Of a DNA stretch of 64,000 nucleotides, positions 1-11,985 are shown piece after piece. The DNA comes from Panax quinquefolius (lineage: Eukaryota > Streptophyta > Magnoliopsida > Apiales > Araliaceae). Location of the stretch: positions 39,738,977-39,802,976 of the forward strand of contig CM035151.1 in the NCBI GenBank assembly GCA_020205615.1, given 5' to 3'. The notes beneath the pieces are model-generated. The model was not told the DNA's origin and did no database searches. It was given only the letters and a program-made list of their open reading frames with translations. Each line of letters begins with the position of its first letter. Positions within the stretch are counted from its first letter, which is position 1. The translations under genes were made by a program, and so were the position numbers.

Positions 1-703
1 CCTCGCCTGTTGTCTAGTATAGTTGTTTTGACAGATGAGCTGATAAGACGCCGAGATCGCAAGAGGCTTTTACTTTTGTACCATCTGGTGAACAGGTAGT
101 GGATGTGGGCTTTGATGTTGACAACTCTTTCTGGTAAAGATGTCGCTTTGTTAGAGAGATGATGCTCTAACTCATAGGGAAATTGTTGTTGCTGAGCGGG
201 ATGACGTTATATCCACCCGAGATATCGTATGTAGTTGGCAGTGGATCTGTTGGCTCGTATAGAAACCCTTGGGTAGGAGATCACAATGTTACCTCCTTCT
301 TCTGAGAGGGAATCCATGTTGGACTTCATAGCCCGTATATACACTGATTTGTAGATGGGCTTGTATTTTCCCCGCATGCACTAAAGCTTAGCCATTTTTT
401 TGTCATGTACGATTATACATTGTATATATCAAACAACATTATATATGGCAGGGAAATATATGTTGATTCAATTCCCTTTTAGTTGTGCCTTGCTACTTGC
501 TTGATATTCGTTTATTTCTCCAGGACTTTGTGATCTGGATGTATTCTGAATTCCTCCTTGATGGATGGACAGTGAGATGTCTCAGGATTTTCAGAATGGA
601 TCATCGATCTGTGTGTATTCCCTACCATCTTTGGTGTCTTGGGACTGGTTCCTATACGTGGTTATGGATATGAGTGTGTCTATTTTTTTGTGGTGAGACC
701 GGA
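1..703. other. unassigned left edge, possibly Tat 3' region
   Basis: No intact gene is visible. On the plus strand around 150-235, a shift of one base joins short stretches rich in the pattern ERDDAL/AERDDV, a charged heptad-like texture typical of coiled coils, but stops on both sides make it at best a fragment. The segment borders the Tat-type repeat that begins at about 704, so it may be 3' untranslated or LTR sequence of that element. I could not match it to the Tat 5' LTR at 44576-46227. Confidence 0.3.
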
Positions 704-903
704 CCATATAACATGGCTGCCTACGTACTCCCAGGTATTGGGGAGATCAGGTCGATGTAGTTCGCACTGGTGTAAGAGGTTCAATGCTGTATGTGGCAGA
801 AAGGGTGTCGGAATGTTTTTGTTGTTTTTGTAAGGTAAAAGGCATAGAAATGTTTTTGTTGTTTTTGTTTTATTGCAACCGGGCCATAAAGATGGTTGCC
901 TAA
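704..903 (-). repeat. Tat/Ogre-type 3' untranslated tandem unit, first copy and start of second
   Basis: The unit begins ACCGGACCATATAACATGG and runs through GCTGCCTACGTACTCC to GGAGATCAGGTC and GTAGTTCGC. A second, diverged copy starts at about 880 (CCGGGCCATAAAGATGG), is cut by element A at TTGCCTA, and resumes at 13129 with CCTACGTACTCC. Inside the unit GAAATGTTTTTGTTGTTTTTG is nearly duplicated (811-870). The antisense motif GGAGTACGTAGGCAGCC resembles sequence between pol and the 3' LTR in plant Tat/Ogre elements (family knowledge, not searched here). Confidence 0.6.
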
Positions 904-928
904 CGTGACACCCCCAAAATTAGGTATA

Positions 929-3358
929 TGTGACGCCCCCAAAATTAGGTATACGTCACCCATCTTGGGTCGCCACTTACATGGTACATAAATTCAAATA
1001 CAATCTTAATTATACATCATCTGTAGTATACAATCGACATAAAGCGTGAGTTTGAATACAAATATTGTCTACTAGATATTATACAAACTCAAAAGGAGTC
1101 CTCATTACAACTATTATCACACTATTTCACGAATAGTGAGGACTACTAATGCTATCCTCTCGGACCATTACTCCGCTCCCCGACTCTTCCCACTATGTTC
1201 TCATTTCACAGAAGAGAACGGTGAAAGAAAGGGTGAGCTCAACTAGCCCAAAGAAGAAATATTATGACTAAGATAATGCGAATAAATTATCATTAGCCTT
1301 CAAATGATGTTAAACCGATAAAATACAATAGACAACCGGTTAAAGCTGCAGCTGAATATGCAATCCATTAAAGGAGTCAAGTAGAGAATAAAATCTACTA
1401 TCTTTTAGGTTTTAAATGGTTTTCATCAATTTTTATCATTTGAGACTCGACTTAATAAATAAACCACCACATCTAATCATCCCCGTACCACGGTCAAGGA
1501 TTTTCATCAAATTATCAATGTTCATGACTATCTTAGAATCACCCTACGGTCATAATCATACCAAAAATTATCCATCAACTTGCATTACAGACCCATCGAG
1601 GACTTTTGTCACATCATTTATAGCGGTCATGATTATAACGAATGATCCACGGTCATAATCATACCAAGTTCATCTACACGTAAGACATAGATAACTTTCA
1701 ACATAACATAACATGAGGATGATGACAATGACATAATAATTCAATAAAACAAGTTCAAGAATTAATTAATCCAAAAACCAATAACGTCCAAGTTGTCAAC
1801 ATGATACTTCTTTGTAGAGTAAAATTCAAGAATGCTTAGAAGAATATTTCCATGAAAAGATACTGGATGAAACGCAAATATCAAGGATATTCTACTAATT
1901 TCATGGAGTATAGAAGTCAAAGTTTTAACCAACTGGGTATAATAAAGAATGGAATAACAAAAGAAATCACCATGCATGCGGTGCCAGCATGAGACAAAGT
2001 TATTCAACGAGAATAATAATAACGGAACGAAAGGGTGAAATTCACCGCAACAGGATGATCCAAATGAATAATAAATCTTTGAATAATAAACAATGGAACC
2101 GGTCCGGTGTAAAACACATGTAGACAGGATATTCCAATGAGAATAATAAATGCGGAATAATAAACAATGGAACCGGTCGGTGTAAAACACACGTACGAGG
2201 ATATTCCAAATGAATAATAAAGAATGGAATAAATGAAGAAGATCACAAAGTATAGGGGATTCGCGTATACAAAGTTATTCCAATGTAATAAATAAGGATG
2301 GAATAACATAAGGATTTCACCAAGTATAGGTATATCGCATATACAAAAGTTATGTATAGGGTATACCACTTTTACTGAGTTATTCCAAGCAGAATAATAA
2401 TGAATGGAATAACAGAGGTTCTCTTCATGAATACAAGCGAATAATATCCCTTACGGGTACAACAAATAATACCCCACTAGTAAAAGACTTTGGATATCAA
2501 AGTAGTGAAGTACCGAATATTCTTCTTCTTTCTCTCTATAGATTTTCCCTCTATAGCTTCTCTCTATAATTTCTCTCTAGAGTAGTTTGAAATGAATTAA
2601 GAAAATAATGAAGGAATGAGCTTTATTTATAGGAAAATAGAATGCATAGTAATTAATCCATGAAGCGGCCTAGATTGATTTACTTTAATCGATCGGTCCA
2701 TATTTAAAGCAAAATCTTTTAAATAAAATATAATATATTCTATTTATATAAAAACATTTTACTATGCAAACACTATGCAACACTATGCAAAACACTATGC
2801 AACACTATGCATAATAAAATATAATATATTCTATTTATAGAATAACTTTAATAAAGTATTACATTTTATATAAAAGATGTTTCATTTTATTACGTTAATA
2901 ATACTGAATAAAACAAAACGTCATTATCGCTATAATAATTCATATTATTAATCGACAATAATGGAATCAAACCGGTGACTTCTCACATAAGCATCGATAA
3001 TCAATACCTGGTGCTACTTATGCAACCACACGACATTGTACTTTTACTACCGAGTAGTTAACAAGATATCAGCAGTAAAACTTCCGCCGAATTATTTCAA
3101 TAAAATATTTTTGTCGTTTTCTCAATCCAAACAATAAATTACATTATGGGGTCCACCAATGATTGAGTAGTTGTCACGAATATTCCCCGTTAAACAAGAA
3201 TATTCACGACCAATCGAATATAATATAACCACTTGCATACTTTGTAAAATTTATAAATACTACCCACAACTATAATATTATCTCAAATTCACACCATAAT
3301 ATTAAAAATTATTTCGACAAAAATTTAAATCTTTATTGATAAAATCTGGGGTCTCACA
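929..3358 (-). mobile_element. nested solo LTR of chromovirus family 1
   Basis: The segment starts TGTGACGCCCCC and ends GGGGTCTCACA, 2,430 bp, with no internal region on either side. Directly before it is TATA (925-928) and directly after it TATA again (3359-3362). The LTR of element A is cut at this exact place, so a solo LTR inserted into the 3' LTR of A explains both junctions. The short 4-base duplication may be a worn 5-base one. It has a degenerate TATA decamer, TTATTTATAG at 2633-2642, and a run of CACTATGCAA copies near 2764-2810. Its open frames (for example 1762-2190) are repeat artefacts. Confidence 0.8.
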
Positions 3359-4941
3359 TATACATCACCCATCTTGGGTCGCGTCGGATACATGGTACAA
3401 AATTCAAATATAACTTACTAATACAACTATGTGTAAGTAATACAATCGACAAAAACATAATCTGTGAGTTTGAATACAATTATTGTCTACTAGAGATTAT
3501 ACAAACTCAAAAGGAGTCCTCATTACAATTATTAACACACTATTTCACGAATAGTGAGGACTATTAATGCTATCCTCTGGTAGTCACCCGTTCCCCGAGT
3601 AGTCCCCTACTATGTTCTCATTTCACGAAGAGAAAACGGTGAAAGAAAGGTGAGCTCAACTAGCCCGAGAAGAAATATTATGACTAAGATAATTGAGAAT
3701 AAATTATCGTTAGCCTTCAAAGATGTTAAAGCGATAAAATATAACAACATCAAGTTTAAGCTGCGGTATGAACAAGCAATCCATTAAAAGAGTCACTTAG
3801 AGAATAAAATCTACTATCTTTTATGATTTAAAAGGTTTTCATGACTTTTTATCGGCGGGACTCGACTTAATAAATAATCCACATCATCGAATCACCCCCG
3901 CACTACTGACCAAGGATATTCTTTAGTATCACAACCACAAATTATCCATGCACTTCTGACCCAAAGACATTCGTGTATTCATTAATGGTCATGATCATGC
4001 CAACAACACATCCATCAATGCACACGGGCCAATGATAACTTTTACCACATCTTTTGTAACATTACGGTCATGATTAATCAATAATCCACGGTCATAATCA
4101 TACCAAGTCCATACATGCACTCACTGAAGCCACATATGACTTTCAACATAATATAAACATGAGAATGATGACAATGATATAAGAATTCAATAAAACAAGT
4201 TCAAGAATTAATTTATCCAGGAACTAATAATGTCCAAATTGTCAACATGATACTACTTTGTAGAGTAAAATTCAAGAATGATCAGAAGAATATTTCCATG
4301 AAAAGATACTGGATAAAGTGTAAATATCAAGGATATTCTACTAATTTCATGGAGTATAGAAGTTAAAACTTTAACCAAATGAGTATAATAAAGAATGGAA
4401 TAACAAAAGAAATCACCATGCATGCGGTACTTCGCATAGACAGGTTATTCCAACAGAAAAATAATAACGGAACGGTCGAGGCAAATTTTTTGCAAGCAGG
4501 ATGTTCCAATGAGAATAATAAAAAGCGGAACCGGTCCGGTGTAAAACACACAAACAAGATTTTCCAACATAATAATAATAAAAGCGGAACCGGTGGGTGT
4601 AAAACACACATGACAGGATGTTCCAGCGATGAATAATAATAAAAATGAACCGTGTCGTGTAAAACACATGCACAGGATGTTCCAATAGAATAATAGAAGA
4701 ATGTCACCAAGTATAGGGTAAAATGCAGCGTACACAAAGTTATTCCAATGAATAATAAGCAATGGAATAACAAGCAGTTCTCTTCATGAATAAGAAAGAA
4801 TAACACCCCTTACATTAGTAGATTGAATCTGCGGTGAGTGTAAGTAATGAGAATACTCTTCTTCTTTCTCTCTTATTCTCTCTATACTTTCTCTCTCTAT
4901 AGCTTGATTGAATTCGTGAAAAATAATGAAGCACTAGGCCT

Positions 4942-4951
4942 CTATTTATAG
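4942..4951 (-). promoter_or_regulatory. TATA box of A 3' LTR
   Basis: Minus-strand CTATAAATAG, the same decamer at the same relative place in almost every LTR of this window. In a 3' LTR it would fire outward into flanking DNA. Function is inferred from the motif only. Confidence 0.55.
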
Positions 4952-5796
4952 AAGATTTCTAGCTTAGCACTTGAAATGTGAAAAGAAAAGTGGTTTGATG
5001 CCTATAATGTGAAACGACAATTGGTTCGACGCCTGTAATATGAAACGGCAAGTGGTTTGACGGCAAGTGGTTTGACGTCTGGTAAAGGTAGTTACTATTG
5101 ATGAAGGTAATTACTATTGACGAAGGTAATTACTATTGACGAAGAGACTCTTAGATGATGACATATGGGCCCCCCATAAAATAACCAAACTTACCACAAA
5201 CTCATAATAGAGTCTTTATATACATCAAGGATTGAATAAATATTACCACAAATCATTTTATTTTTAATCAACACATATTTAATCTTTCAACAATTATTAA
5301 TCATTTATAACTTGTCGTCTCAATTATTGATTTAATAATATAACATATTATACAGATGATACTGTGACAATAATTGAATCAATAATATAAGACATATGAT
5401 GCATCAATTACTGTAGCAATAATTGAGTATAGCTGAGTGACTTCTCACGTAAGCATCAATAATCAATACCGTGTGCTACTATGCAACCACGCGTATTATT
5501 GTACTTTTACTACCTGGTAGTTCGACAGTTTTAATGGTAACACCTCCACCGTTATTTTCATAAAGTGTTTTTGTCGTTTTCTCAATCCGATAATAATTCC
5601 GTTGTGGGGTCCACCAATGATTGTGCCGTCATACGAATATTCCCCGACCAAACGAATATTTTATAACAACTTGCTTACTTTACAAAATTTATAAATATTA
5701 CCCACAACTATAACATTATATCAAATTTACTCCATAATATGCAAAAATAATATTTATAGAAAATTCATCTTTATTTATAAAAGTTGGGGTCTTACA

Positions 5797-5809
5797 ACCT
5801 CTCCTTCTT
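5797..5809 (-). other. Element A polypurine tract
   Basis: Minus-strand AAGAAGGAGAGGT lies directly against the 3' LTR start TGTAAGACCCC. This is the expected position and composition of the plus-strand primer in reverse transcription. The pol stop codon (TAA, 5808-5810) overlaps its upstream edge. Confidence 0.8.
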
Positions 5810-6278
5810 ATGAAATTTCGCCCTCGAAATTAGGGTACGTACCTGGTATGTCGAAGAGGTAAGGATACCTTAATTTCATTTCAGATTCTAACTCCCAAGG
5901 CATTTCCTCAACATCGTGGTTTCTTCACAAAACTTTGACTTGAGGTATAACCTTGGAGCGTAGAATATGTTCCTTCTTTTCCAAGATTTGAATAGGAACC
6001 TCTTCATACGTCAAATCTTCCGCTATTTCGTCCGGTTCTAACTCAATAATGTGGTTCGGGTCTTTCACATATTTACGTAACATGGATATGTGAAAAACAT
6101 TATGAACATGAGACATACTTGGCGGTAAAGCGAGTCTATAGGCCACAGTTCCTACTCGATCGAAGATTAAAAATGGGCCGATGAATCGAGGATTGAGTTT
6201 TCCTCTCTTTCCAAATCTCGTAACTCCTTTCCATGGAGCAACACGCAACAACACATGATCTCCTATATCGAATTCCAC
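5808..6278 (-). pseudogene. Element A integrase C-terminus with chromodomain
   Basis: The minus-strand frame opens with EFDIGDHVLLRVAPWKG, runs through the GPF/Y-type module (PRFIGPFLIF then VAYRLALPPS) and the linker VHNVFHISMLRKYV, into a chromodomain beginning EDLTYEEVPIQIL. The frame is interrupted once by TGA at 5925-5927, exactly where relatives have Trp in KVLWRNH (a TGG to TGA change), then continues in frame to ELESEMKLRYPYLF and stops at 5808 beside the polypurine tract. In chromoviruses this tail follows the integrase and is thought to steer integration to chromatin marks. One nonsense change is the only visible lesion in this segment. Confidence 0.85.
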
Positions 6279-6292
6279 GTCCTTTCGATGAA

Positions 6293-6973
6293 GATCGGAT
6301 AACTCTTTATCGATCTTGTGAGGTTTTTTATCGTTCTCGAATCGTTTGAATTTTTACGTAGTCATACATACCAACTCCGGTCCCAACAACGTTGCTTCAC
6401 CCACCTCATCCCAAAGATATCTTTGGAGAATGACACTTTCTTCCATACAACGCTTGAATGGAGCCATGCCAATACTTGCTTGATAACTCGCTGTTGTTGT
6501 AGGAAAACTCCACCAATGGTAAGAACTTGTCCCAACTTCCCTTGAAATCAAGGACACGAGTCTTAATAGATCTTCAAGAGTTTGAATAGTCCTCTCCGAC
6601 TATCCGTCCGTCTGAGGATGATATGCCGAGCTAAATCGAAAGTCTGTGCCCATAGCTTTTTGCAAACTAACCCAAAATTGTGAAGTGAATCTTGGGTCTT
6701 GATCAGAAACTATGGATACTGGCATAGCATACAGTCTTACAATCTCATTTATGTACATACGAGCAAGACGTTCAAGTTTATAAGTTTCTCGTATCGGTAA
6801 GAAATGAGCAGACTTGGTCAATCTATCAACAATGACCCAAATCGCATCTATGCCTTGAGAAACCTTAGGAAGACCAAACAACAAAAATCCATGGTAATGT
6901 GCTCCCACTTCCATTACGGAATTTCAAGTGGTTGCAATTGACCTTTTGGTACTTGATGCTCCGCTTTAACTCG
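6293..6973 (-). pseudogene. Element A integrase catalytic core (broken)
   Basis: The frame 6914-6600 holds [20 protein letters not shown] and IVSDQDPRFTSQFW, the region around the first two catalytic Asp residues, and ends at AYHPQTDG followed by TAG where relatives have Gln before [10 protein letters not shown], which carries the third acidic residue. Upstream, the stretch around the first Asp (HITMDF) is frameshifted. Downstream (6557-6354) the frame shifts again, with wording such as YQASIGMAPFKRC. The order fits the rest of pol. At least one nonsense and two frameshifts make it non-functional as read. Confidence 0.8.
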
Positions 6974-7678
6974 TTAACAAGTTAGACACCTTGAGATAAA
7001 TAACGCTATCTCTCTCTTCATATTGCTCCACCAAAATGTATGACGAATATCATGATACATTTTGGTACTCCCAAGATGGATTGTAAATGGTGTGTTATGC
7101 GCCTCCATCATGATTTTATACTTTAAATCAGGGTCGTTAGGAACATAAAGTCTGGAGTTAACTCGAAGTATTCCTTCTTCATCGATTCTTGCTTCCGGCA
7201 TAGCACCTTCTTGCACTTTCTTCCTCATACGCATCAGCTCCAGGTCTGTAACTTGAGCAGCTTTAACTTTATCGATTAAAGTTGGTTCTACTCGTATATT
7301 TGCTATCATCACATGGGTCCCTGGAGTGTTTAACTCTATCTCCATCCTTTGCAAGTCACACAAAATGGGCCTTTGCGTTGACAATATCAGACTCGTACTT
7401 GCATATGATCTTCTACTCAATGCGTCAGCTACCATGTTCGCTTTTCCAGGATGGTATTGGATGGTATGATCATAATCTTTCAACAGTTCAAGCAAATGTC
7501 GTTGTTGCATGTTGAGTTCCTTTTGAGTAAAGAAATATTTGAGGCGTTTATGATCCGTAAAGATCTCCACCTTCTCCCCATACAAGTAATGCCTCCAAAT
7601 CTTTAGTGCGAAGACAACAGCTGCCAACTCTAGATCATGAGTAGGATAATTCCTCTCATATTCTTTGTCTTGAGGCAT
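6974..7678 (-). CDS. Element A RNase H C-part and integrase zinc domain fragment
   Basis: An uninterrupted 234-codon piece of the pol frame. RNase H acidic residues are visible at E17 (THDLELAA), D42 ([10 protein letters not shown]) and D85 (VADALSRR). The integrase HHCC module is near the end: H194, H201, C231, C234 (CLTC). RNase H would remove the RNA strand after reverse transcription, and the HHCC module helps integrase bind LTR ends. The start given is only the edge of the open stretch: the true frame enters from 7698-7907, with a small break at the GKVIAYASR position. It ends where the next segment shifts frame. Confidence 0.8.
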   Translation of the reverse strand: MPQDKEYERNYPTHDLELAAVVFALKIWRHYLYGEKVEIFTDHKRLKYFFTQKELNMQQRHLLELLKDYDHTIQYHPGKANMVADALSRRSYASTSLILSTQRPILCDLQRMEIELNTPGTHVMIANIRVEPTLIDKVKAAQVTDLELMRMRKKVQEGAMPEARIDEEGILRVNSRLYVPNDPDLKYKIMMEAHNTPFTIHLGSTKMYHDIRHTFWWSNMKREIALFISRCLTC

Positions 7679-7697
7679 AGGCTATGACTTTTCCATG

Positions 7698-7907
7698 TTA
7701 CATGAGAACACATCCCAACCCTTTGCCCGAAGCATCATTGTAGATGATAAATCCCTCCGAGCCAGATGGTATTGTCAGAACAGGTGCCGAAATGAGCCTC
7801 CTCTTGAGTTCTTGAAAACTCTTCTCACATTCTTCGCTCCAACCAAACTTTGTATCTTTTCGAGTCAGCTGAGTCAATGGAGTAGCGATTCGAGAAAATC
7901 CTTCCAT
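7698..7907 (-). pseudogene. Element A RT-RNase H junction
   Basis: Frame with FSRIATPLTQLTRKDTKF and [17 protein letters not shown], that is, the RT connection region and the first RNase H strand with its leading Asp. It follows the RT frame after a small break at about 7908-7943 and precedes the RNase H piece at 7678. It is a fragment, not a gene of its own. Confidence 0.75.
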
Positions 7908-7942
7908 GAATCTCCGATAATAACCAATTTAAACCGAGAAAG

Positions 7943-8613
7943 CTACGACTTGGTCATCGATTTAGGTTGCTCCCAGCTTTGAATTGCTTCAATCTTTGCT
8001 GGGTCAATAGATATTCCATGACTTGATACTACGTGCCCAAGGAATGCTACTTCCTCAAGCCAGAATTCGTATTTCTTCAACTTGGCATAAAGCTTGTATT
8101 CACGAAGCTTTTGGAGTGTCAGCCTCAAGTGTTGCTCATGATCTTCACGGCTTTTGGAATAAATAAGGATATCATCAATAAAGACGACCACAAAGTGATC
8201 CAAATATTCCTTGAATACTCGGTTCATCATATCCATGAAGGCAGCAGGAGAATTAGTCAATCCAAAGGACATGACTAGGAATTCATAATGCCTGCATTCG
8301 AAGTTAAAGCCGTCTTTGGAATGTCGTCGGTTCTAATCTTCAATTGGTGATATCCGAAACGAAGATCAATCTTTGAAAAGAATTTGGCTCCTTGTAACTG
8401 GTCAAATAGGTCATCAATATGTGGCAATGGATACCTATTTTTGATGGTGACATGATTCAACTCCCGATAATCAATACAAAGTCGCATACTCCCATCTTTC
8501 TTCTCCATGAATAGAACAGGAGCACCCCAAGGAGAAGTGTTAGGACGAATAAAGCCAATGTCTAACAATTCCTGCAGTTGGGTCTTTAACTCCTGAAGTT
8601 CAATAGGAGCCAT
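7943..8613 (-). pseudogene. Element A reverse transcriptase, one frameshift
   Basis: First part (8613-8275): [51 protein letters not shown] and GYHQLKIR. Second part (8272-7943): [16 protein letters not shown] and the catalytic FIDDILIYS box (plant Ty3/gypsy form of YxDD), then [17 protein letters not shown]. The two parts are in different frames. The break lies where relatives read [11 protein letters not shown], at a CAG-rich spot that is unstable between copies in this window, so it could be a sequencing error. The start is an internal Met of the polyprotein, not a true start. Confidence 0.85.
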
Positions 8614-8801
8614 TCGATATGGGGCTTTGGAAATGGGTTTTGTACCGGGTTCAAGGTCGATACAAAATTCAATTTCACGCTTCAGGGGTAGGCAGGGAAG
8701 TTCTTGGGGAATACGTCAGGAAATTTATTAACAATAGAAATATCGTTCAAAACTGACGTATTTTTGTTTAAATCTGTGACATGAGCTAAGAAAGCTTGAC
8801 A

Positions 8802-9833
8802 TCAGTTTTTTAATAAACAAATAGCTTTATGGCTTGAGATGACTGTGATTGATTTTAATGGTTTGGTTGCTTGAATTCGCATAATAGGTTGATTAGGAAT
8901 ATGAAAGCTAACAACCTTACGGAAACAATCAATTTTTACATGATGAGTAGTTAACCAATCAATCCCTAGAATCACGTCAAATGCAAGTATTTTCAATGAA
9001 ATAAGATCTACAGGTAATGTAAGGGTACCGATTTGAACCAAATAAGACTTATAAATAGTGGATGTAATGAAGGTTTCTCCCAACGGAGTTTCTACAGATA
9101 AGTCAAAGTCTAATTTCTCCGCAGTCAAATTTAATCGATGAGCGCAAGTAGAAGAAATAAAAGAATGGGTAGAACCGGTATCAAATAAAGTATAGATTTC
9201 GTTAGAGTTTATGATAAGCTTACCCGTGATGACCTCATTCGGGTTCCTTGCTTTCTGGGAGGTCACAACAAATGCTCTCCCTTGCACTACCGGTTTTGAC
9301 TTTTCTGGGACGGCCTTTGGTGCCTCCATCCTAGCTGAATTAATCTTCGGTGAACGACAAAATCGGGCTAAGTGACCTTCTCTTTCATAATTATAACATG
9401 CTTTGGATGGCATCGCGCAGTTTGGACTAATGTGCCCCTCCCCTTCGCATTTGAAACAAATGATAGGTGGTCGTTCTCCTTCCTTAACGACAGGTGCTGG
9501 TGCTGACGTCTTTCCATCATTCATGAATCTCCTCTTCTTGAAATGTCCATTCTTATTGTTTTGGCCCTGATTACCACCGAAGTGGTTACCATTTCTGGCC
9601 TGTTGATTCCCTCCACGCTTGTTGTCACCGCTTCGATGACTGCTCTCGCTGGTATTATCATTTTGCCGGCTGCTCTCTTTTAGTTGCGTTGACTCGTTAT
9701 CGCGCTCCACTAACTGAGCCCTATTTACAACATCTGAATATAAACACATTTTATGAGAAATAAGATGTTGACGTATCTCCGGCTTCAAACCTCTTAAAAA
9801 CATCCGTGTCATTCTCTCTTCATTATCCACCAA
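8802..9833 (-). CDS. Element A gag C-part, zinc knuckles and aspartic protease
   Basis: An open 343-codon piece of the gag-pol frame. Residues 1-45 are the end of the retrotransposon gag domain (MTRMFLRGLKPEIRQHL, LYSDVVNRAQLVE), followed by an Asn/Gly-rich linker. The first zinc knuckle is intact (C126, C129, H134, C139). The second has lost its second Cys (C146, Y149, H154, C159). The protease active site is DTGSTHSFIS at D218, with the flap-side wording ILGIDWLTTHH further on. It stops at TGA where relatives have LLKN followed by Gly or Glu, and the protease-RT linker continues beyond. The start shown is an internal Met. Confidence 0.85.
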   Translation of the reverse strand: MVDNEERMTRMFLRGLKPEIRQHLISHKMCLYSDVVNRAQLVERDNESTQLKESSRQNDNTSESSHRSGDNKRGGNQQARNGNHFGGNQGQNNKNGHFKKRRFMNDGKTSAPAPVVKEGERPPIICFKCEGEGHISPNCAMPSKACYNYEREGHLARFCRSPKINSARMEAPKAVPEKSKPVVQGRAFVVTSQKARNPNEVITGKLIINSNEIYTLFDTGSTHSFISSTCAHRLNLTAEKLDFDLSVETPLGETFITSTIYKSYLVQIGTLTLPVDLISLKILAFDVILGIDWLTTHHVKIDCFRKVVSFHIPNQPIMRIQATKPLKSITVISSHKAICLLKN

Positions 9834-10439
9834 GTGGGACGCAAACCGGGATAACTCCGCAAATTTAGCCTCGTGTTGTATATTACACGGTCATATTATT
9901 TTGTTCCAACTTGATAAACTCCACCTCCTTCATGTGACGAATACTTTCGGGAAAGTATTTGTCGTTGAACAGCTCTTGGAACTTCTCCCAAGACAACTTC
10001 AGTACGGCAAGTTGAGTACGTTTTACCGATTCCCACCAGTAATCTGCCTATCCGCGCAACATAAAAGAGACAAAGGGAACCTTTTACTCCTCGGAGCATC
10101 CCAAGACATCAAATATCTTGGTGATCTGCTTTATCCATGCTTCCGCCATAAGTGGTTTTAGCTCTCCTTAAACTCGGTGGTCCTAGCTCCTTGAATCATT
10201 TAGCGGTGTCACCGAGAGTTTTCGATGTTTCCACTCGCATTTTGGATGAGGAGCCGCTCTCTTTGTTGTTGCATGAATTGCATAAAGCCCCTGAACATTT
10301 GATCATTCATTATTTGGTCAGTGTTCTTGTTTGCATGAGGATTGTCGCCTTCCTGATGCACATTATCCTGATTATTGATATGTGGTGAATCAGCGATACT
10401 TTGTGCTCCATTGCTATTCTCAACATTCTCGGATGTCAT
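9834..10439 (-). pseudogene. Element A gag N-part, frameshifted
   Basis: A natural start is MTSENVENSNG at 10439, 174 bases after the primer site, followed by MNDQMFRGFMQFMQQQRE. The gag core then appears in shifted frames: FKELGPP, the tryptophan pair region before GIGKTYS, RQILSRKYSSHEGGGVYQV in place of the FPESIRHMKEVEF frame, to join the open stretch at 9833. Several frameshifts and one in-frame stop separate the pieces. Gag would form the particle in which reverse transcription occurs. Confidence 0.75.
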
Positions 10440-10612
10440 TTTCAGATACTGCCACAAAACAAAGGTTAATTGACATGTAACATATTATCCCTAAATTCTG
10501 ACCGACCAATTAAATACCACATAAACTTAGGTAGGTCATACTAGCGAATGAATTCCCCGTCTATCCCCTCCTAGTACTATTCTCACATCTTAGCCATGGA
10601 TCATATCCCTAA

Positions 10613-10624
10613 GCTTTGATACCA
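10613..10624 (-). other. Element A primer binding site
   Basis: Minus-strand TGGTATCAAAGC lies two bases inside the 5' LTR end, one mismatch from the TGGTATCAGAGC complement of initiator tRNA-Met. It fixes the orientation of the element and the inner end of the 5' LTR. Confidence 0.85.
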
Positions 10625-11705
10625 ACTGTGACGCCCCCAAAATTAGGTATACATCACCCATCTTGGGTCGTCAGATACATGGTACAAAATTCAAATATAA
10701 CTTACTAATACAACTGTCGTGTACAATATGACAAAACATAACTGTGAGTTTGAATACAATTATTGTCTACTAGAGATTATACAAACTCAAAAGGAGTCCT
10801 CATTACAATTATTAACACACTATTTCACATAATAGTGAGGACTACTAATGCTATCCTCTAGACTATCACTCCATTCCCCGACTAGTCCCTGCTATGTTCT
10901 CATTTCCTGAAGAGAACAGTGAAAGAAAGGGTTAGCTCAACTAGCCCAGTAAGAAATATTATGACAAAGATAATTCAGAATAAATTATCATTAGCCTTCA
11001 ACAGTGTTAAACTGATAAAATATAACAACATCAAGTTTAACTGCATCGGAACAAGCAATCCATTAAAAGAGTCAAGTAGAGAATAAAATCTACTATCTTT
11101 TATGATTTAAAGGTTTTTCATGACTTTTATCATTGGGACTCAGCTTAATAAATAATCCACATCATCGAATCACCCATGCACTACTGCCAAGGATATTCTT
11201 TAGTATCACGACCACAAATTATCCATGCACAATGACCAAGGACATTCGTGTATTCATTAATGGTCATGATCATGCCAACAATCGTCCATCAATGCACTAC
11301 GGCCAATGATAACTTTTACCACATCATTTGTAACATTATGGTTATGATTACAGAATAATCCCTCGGTCATAATCATACCAAGTCCATCTATGCACTACTG
11401 AAGCCACGATGACTTTCAACATAATATAAACATGAGGATGATGACAATGATATAAGAATTCAATAAAACAAGTTCAAGAATTAATTAATCCAGGAACTAA
11501 TAATGTCCAAATTGTCAACATGATACTGCTTTGTAGAGTAAAATTCAAGAATGATCAGAAGAATATTTTCATGAAAAGATACTAGATGAAGCGTAAATAG
11601 CAAGGATATTCTACTAATTTCATGGAGTATAGAAGTCAAAACTTTAACCAACTGAGTATAATAAAGAATGGAATAACAAAAGAAATCACCATGCATGCGG
11701 TGCCA

Positions 11706-11985
11706 GCAGACAAAGTTATTCCAACAGAATAATAATAACGAAACCAAAGTCAGGCAAAATTTTGCAAGCGGGATGTTCCAAAAGAATAATAAAGAGCGGA
11801 ACCAGTCCGGTGTAAAACACACGACGAGGATGTTCCAATGAATAATAATAAAAGCGGAACCGGTCAGATGTAAAAAACACATGCATGTGATGTTCCAATG
11901 TAATAATAATAAAGAGCGAAACGGTCGGGTGTAAAAACACATGCACGAGGATGTTCCAACAGAATAATAGAAGAATGTCACCAAG
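11706..11985 (-). repeat. post-TATA minisatellite of family 1 LTR
   Basis: Four to five diverged units of roughly 55-65 bp. Each carries a GTGTAAAACACA-like piece, GGATGTTCCAA, and AATAATAAT followed by GCGGAACCGGTC. The same array sits downstream of the TATA box at 4440-4740, 56690-57060 and 60225-60560. It produces repetitive open frames that are not genes. Confidence 0.75.

Larger units (their letters stand above)
904..5796 (-). repeat. Element A 3' LTR, interrupted by a solo LTR
   Basis: The first 25 bases (904-928, CGTGACACCCCCAAAATTAGG then TATA) are the outer end of the LTR; the rest resumes at 3359 with TATACATCACCC and ends at TCTTACA (5796). The intervening 929-3358 is a separate LTR of the same family. 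Without it the LTR is about 2.46 kb and matches the 5' LTR at 10627-13128 closely. It carries CTATTTATAG at 4942-4951 (TATA box on the minus strand), the post-TATA minisatellite at about 4440-4740 and three copies of the 19-bp GGTAATTACTATTGACGAA repeat near 5090-5150. Confidence 0.85.

Noticed and set aside
4363..4806. Cys/Phe-rich frames with repeats like GTSC and CVLH in LTRs (also 1762-2369, 11481-12081, 56694-57166)
   Set aside because: They lie in the post-TATA minisatellite of the LTR; the repeated peptides mirror the DNA repeat and frames are not conserved between copies.
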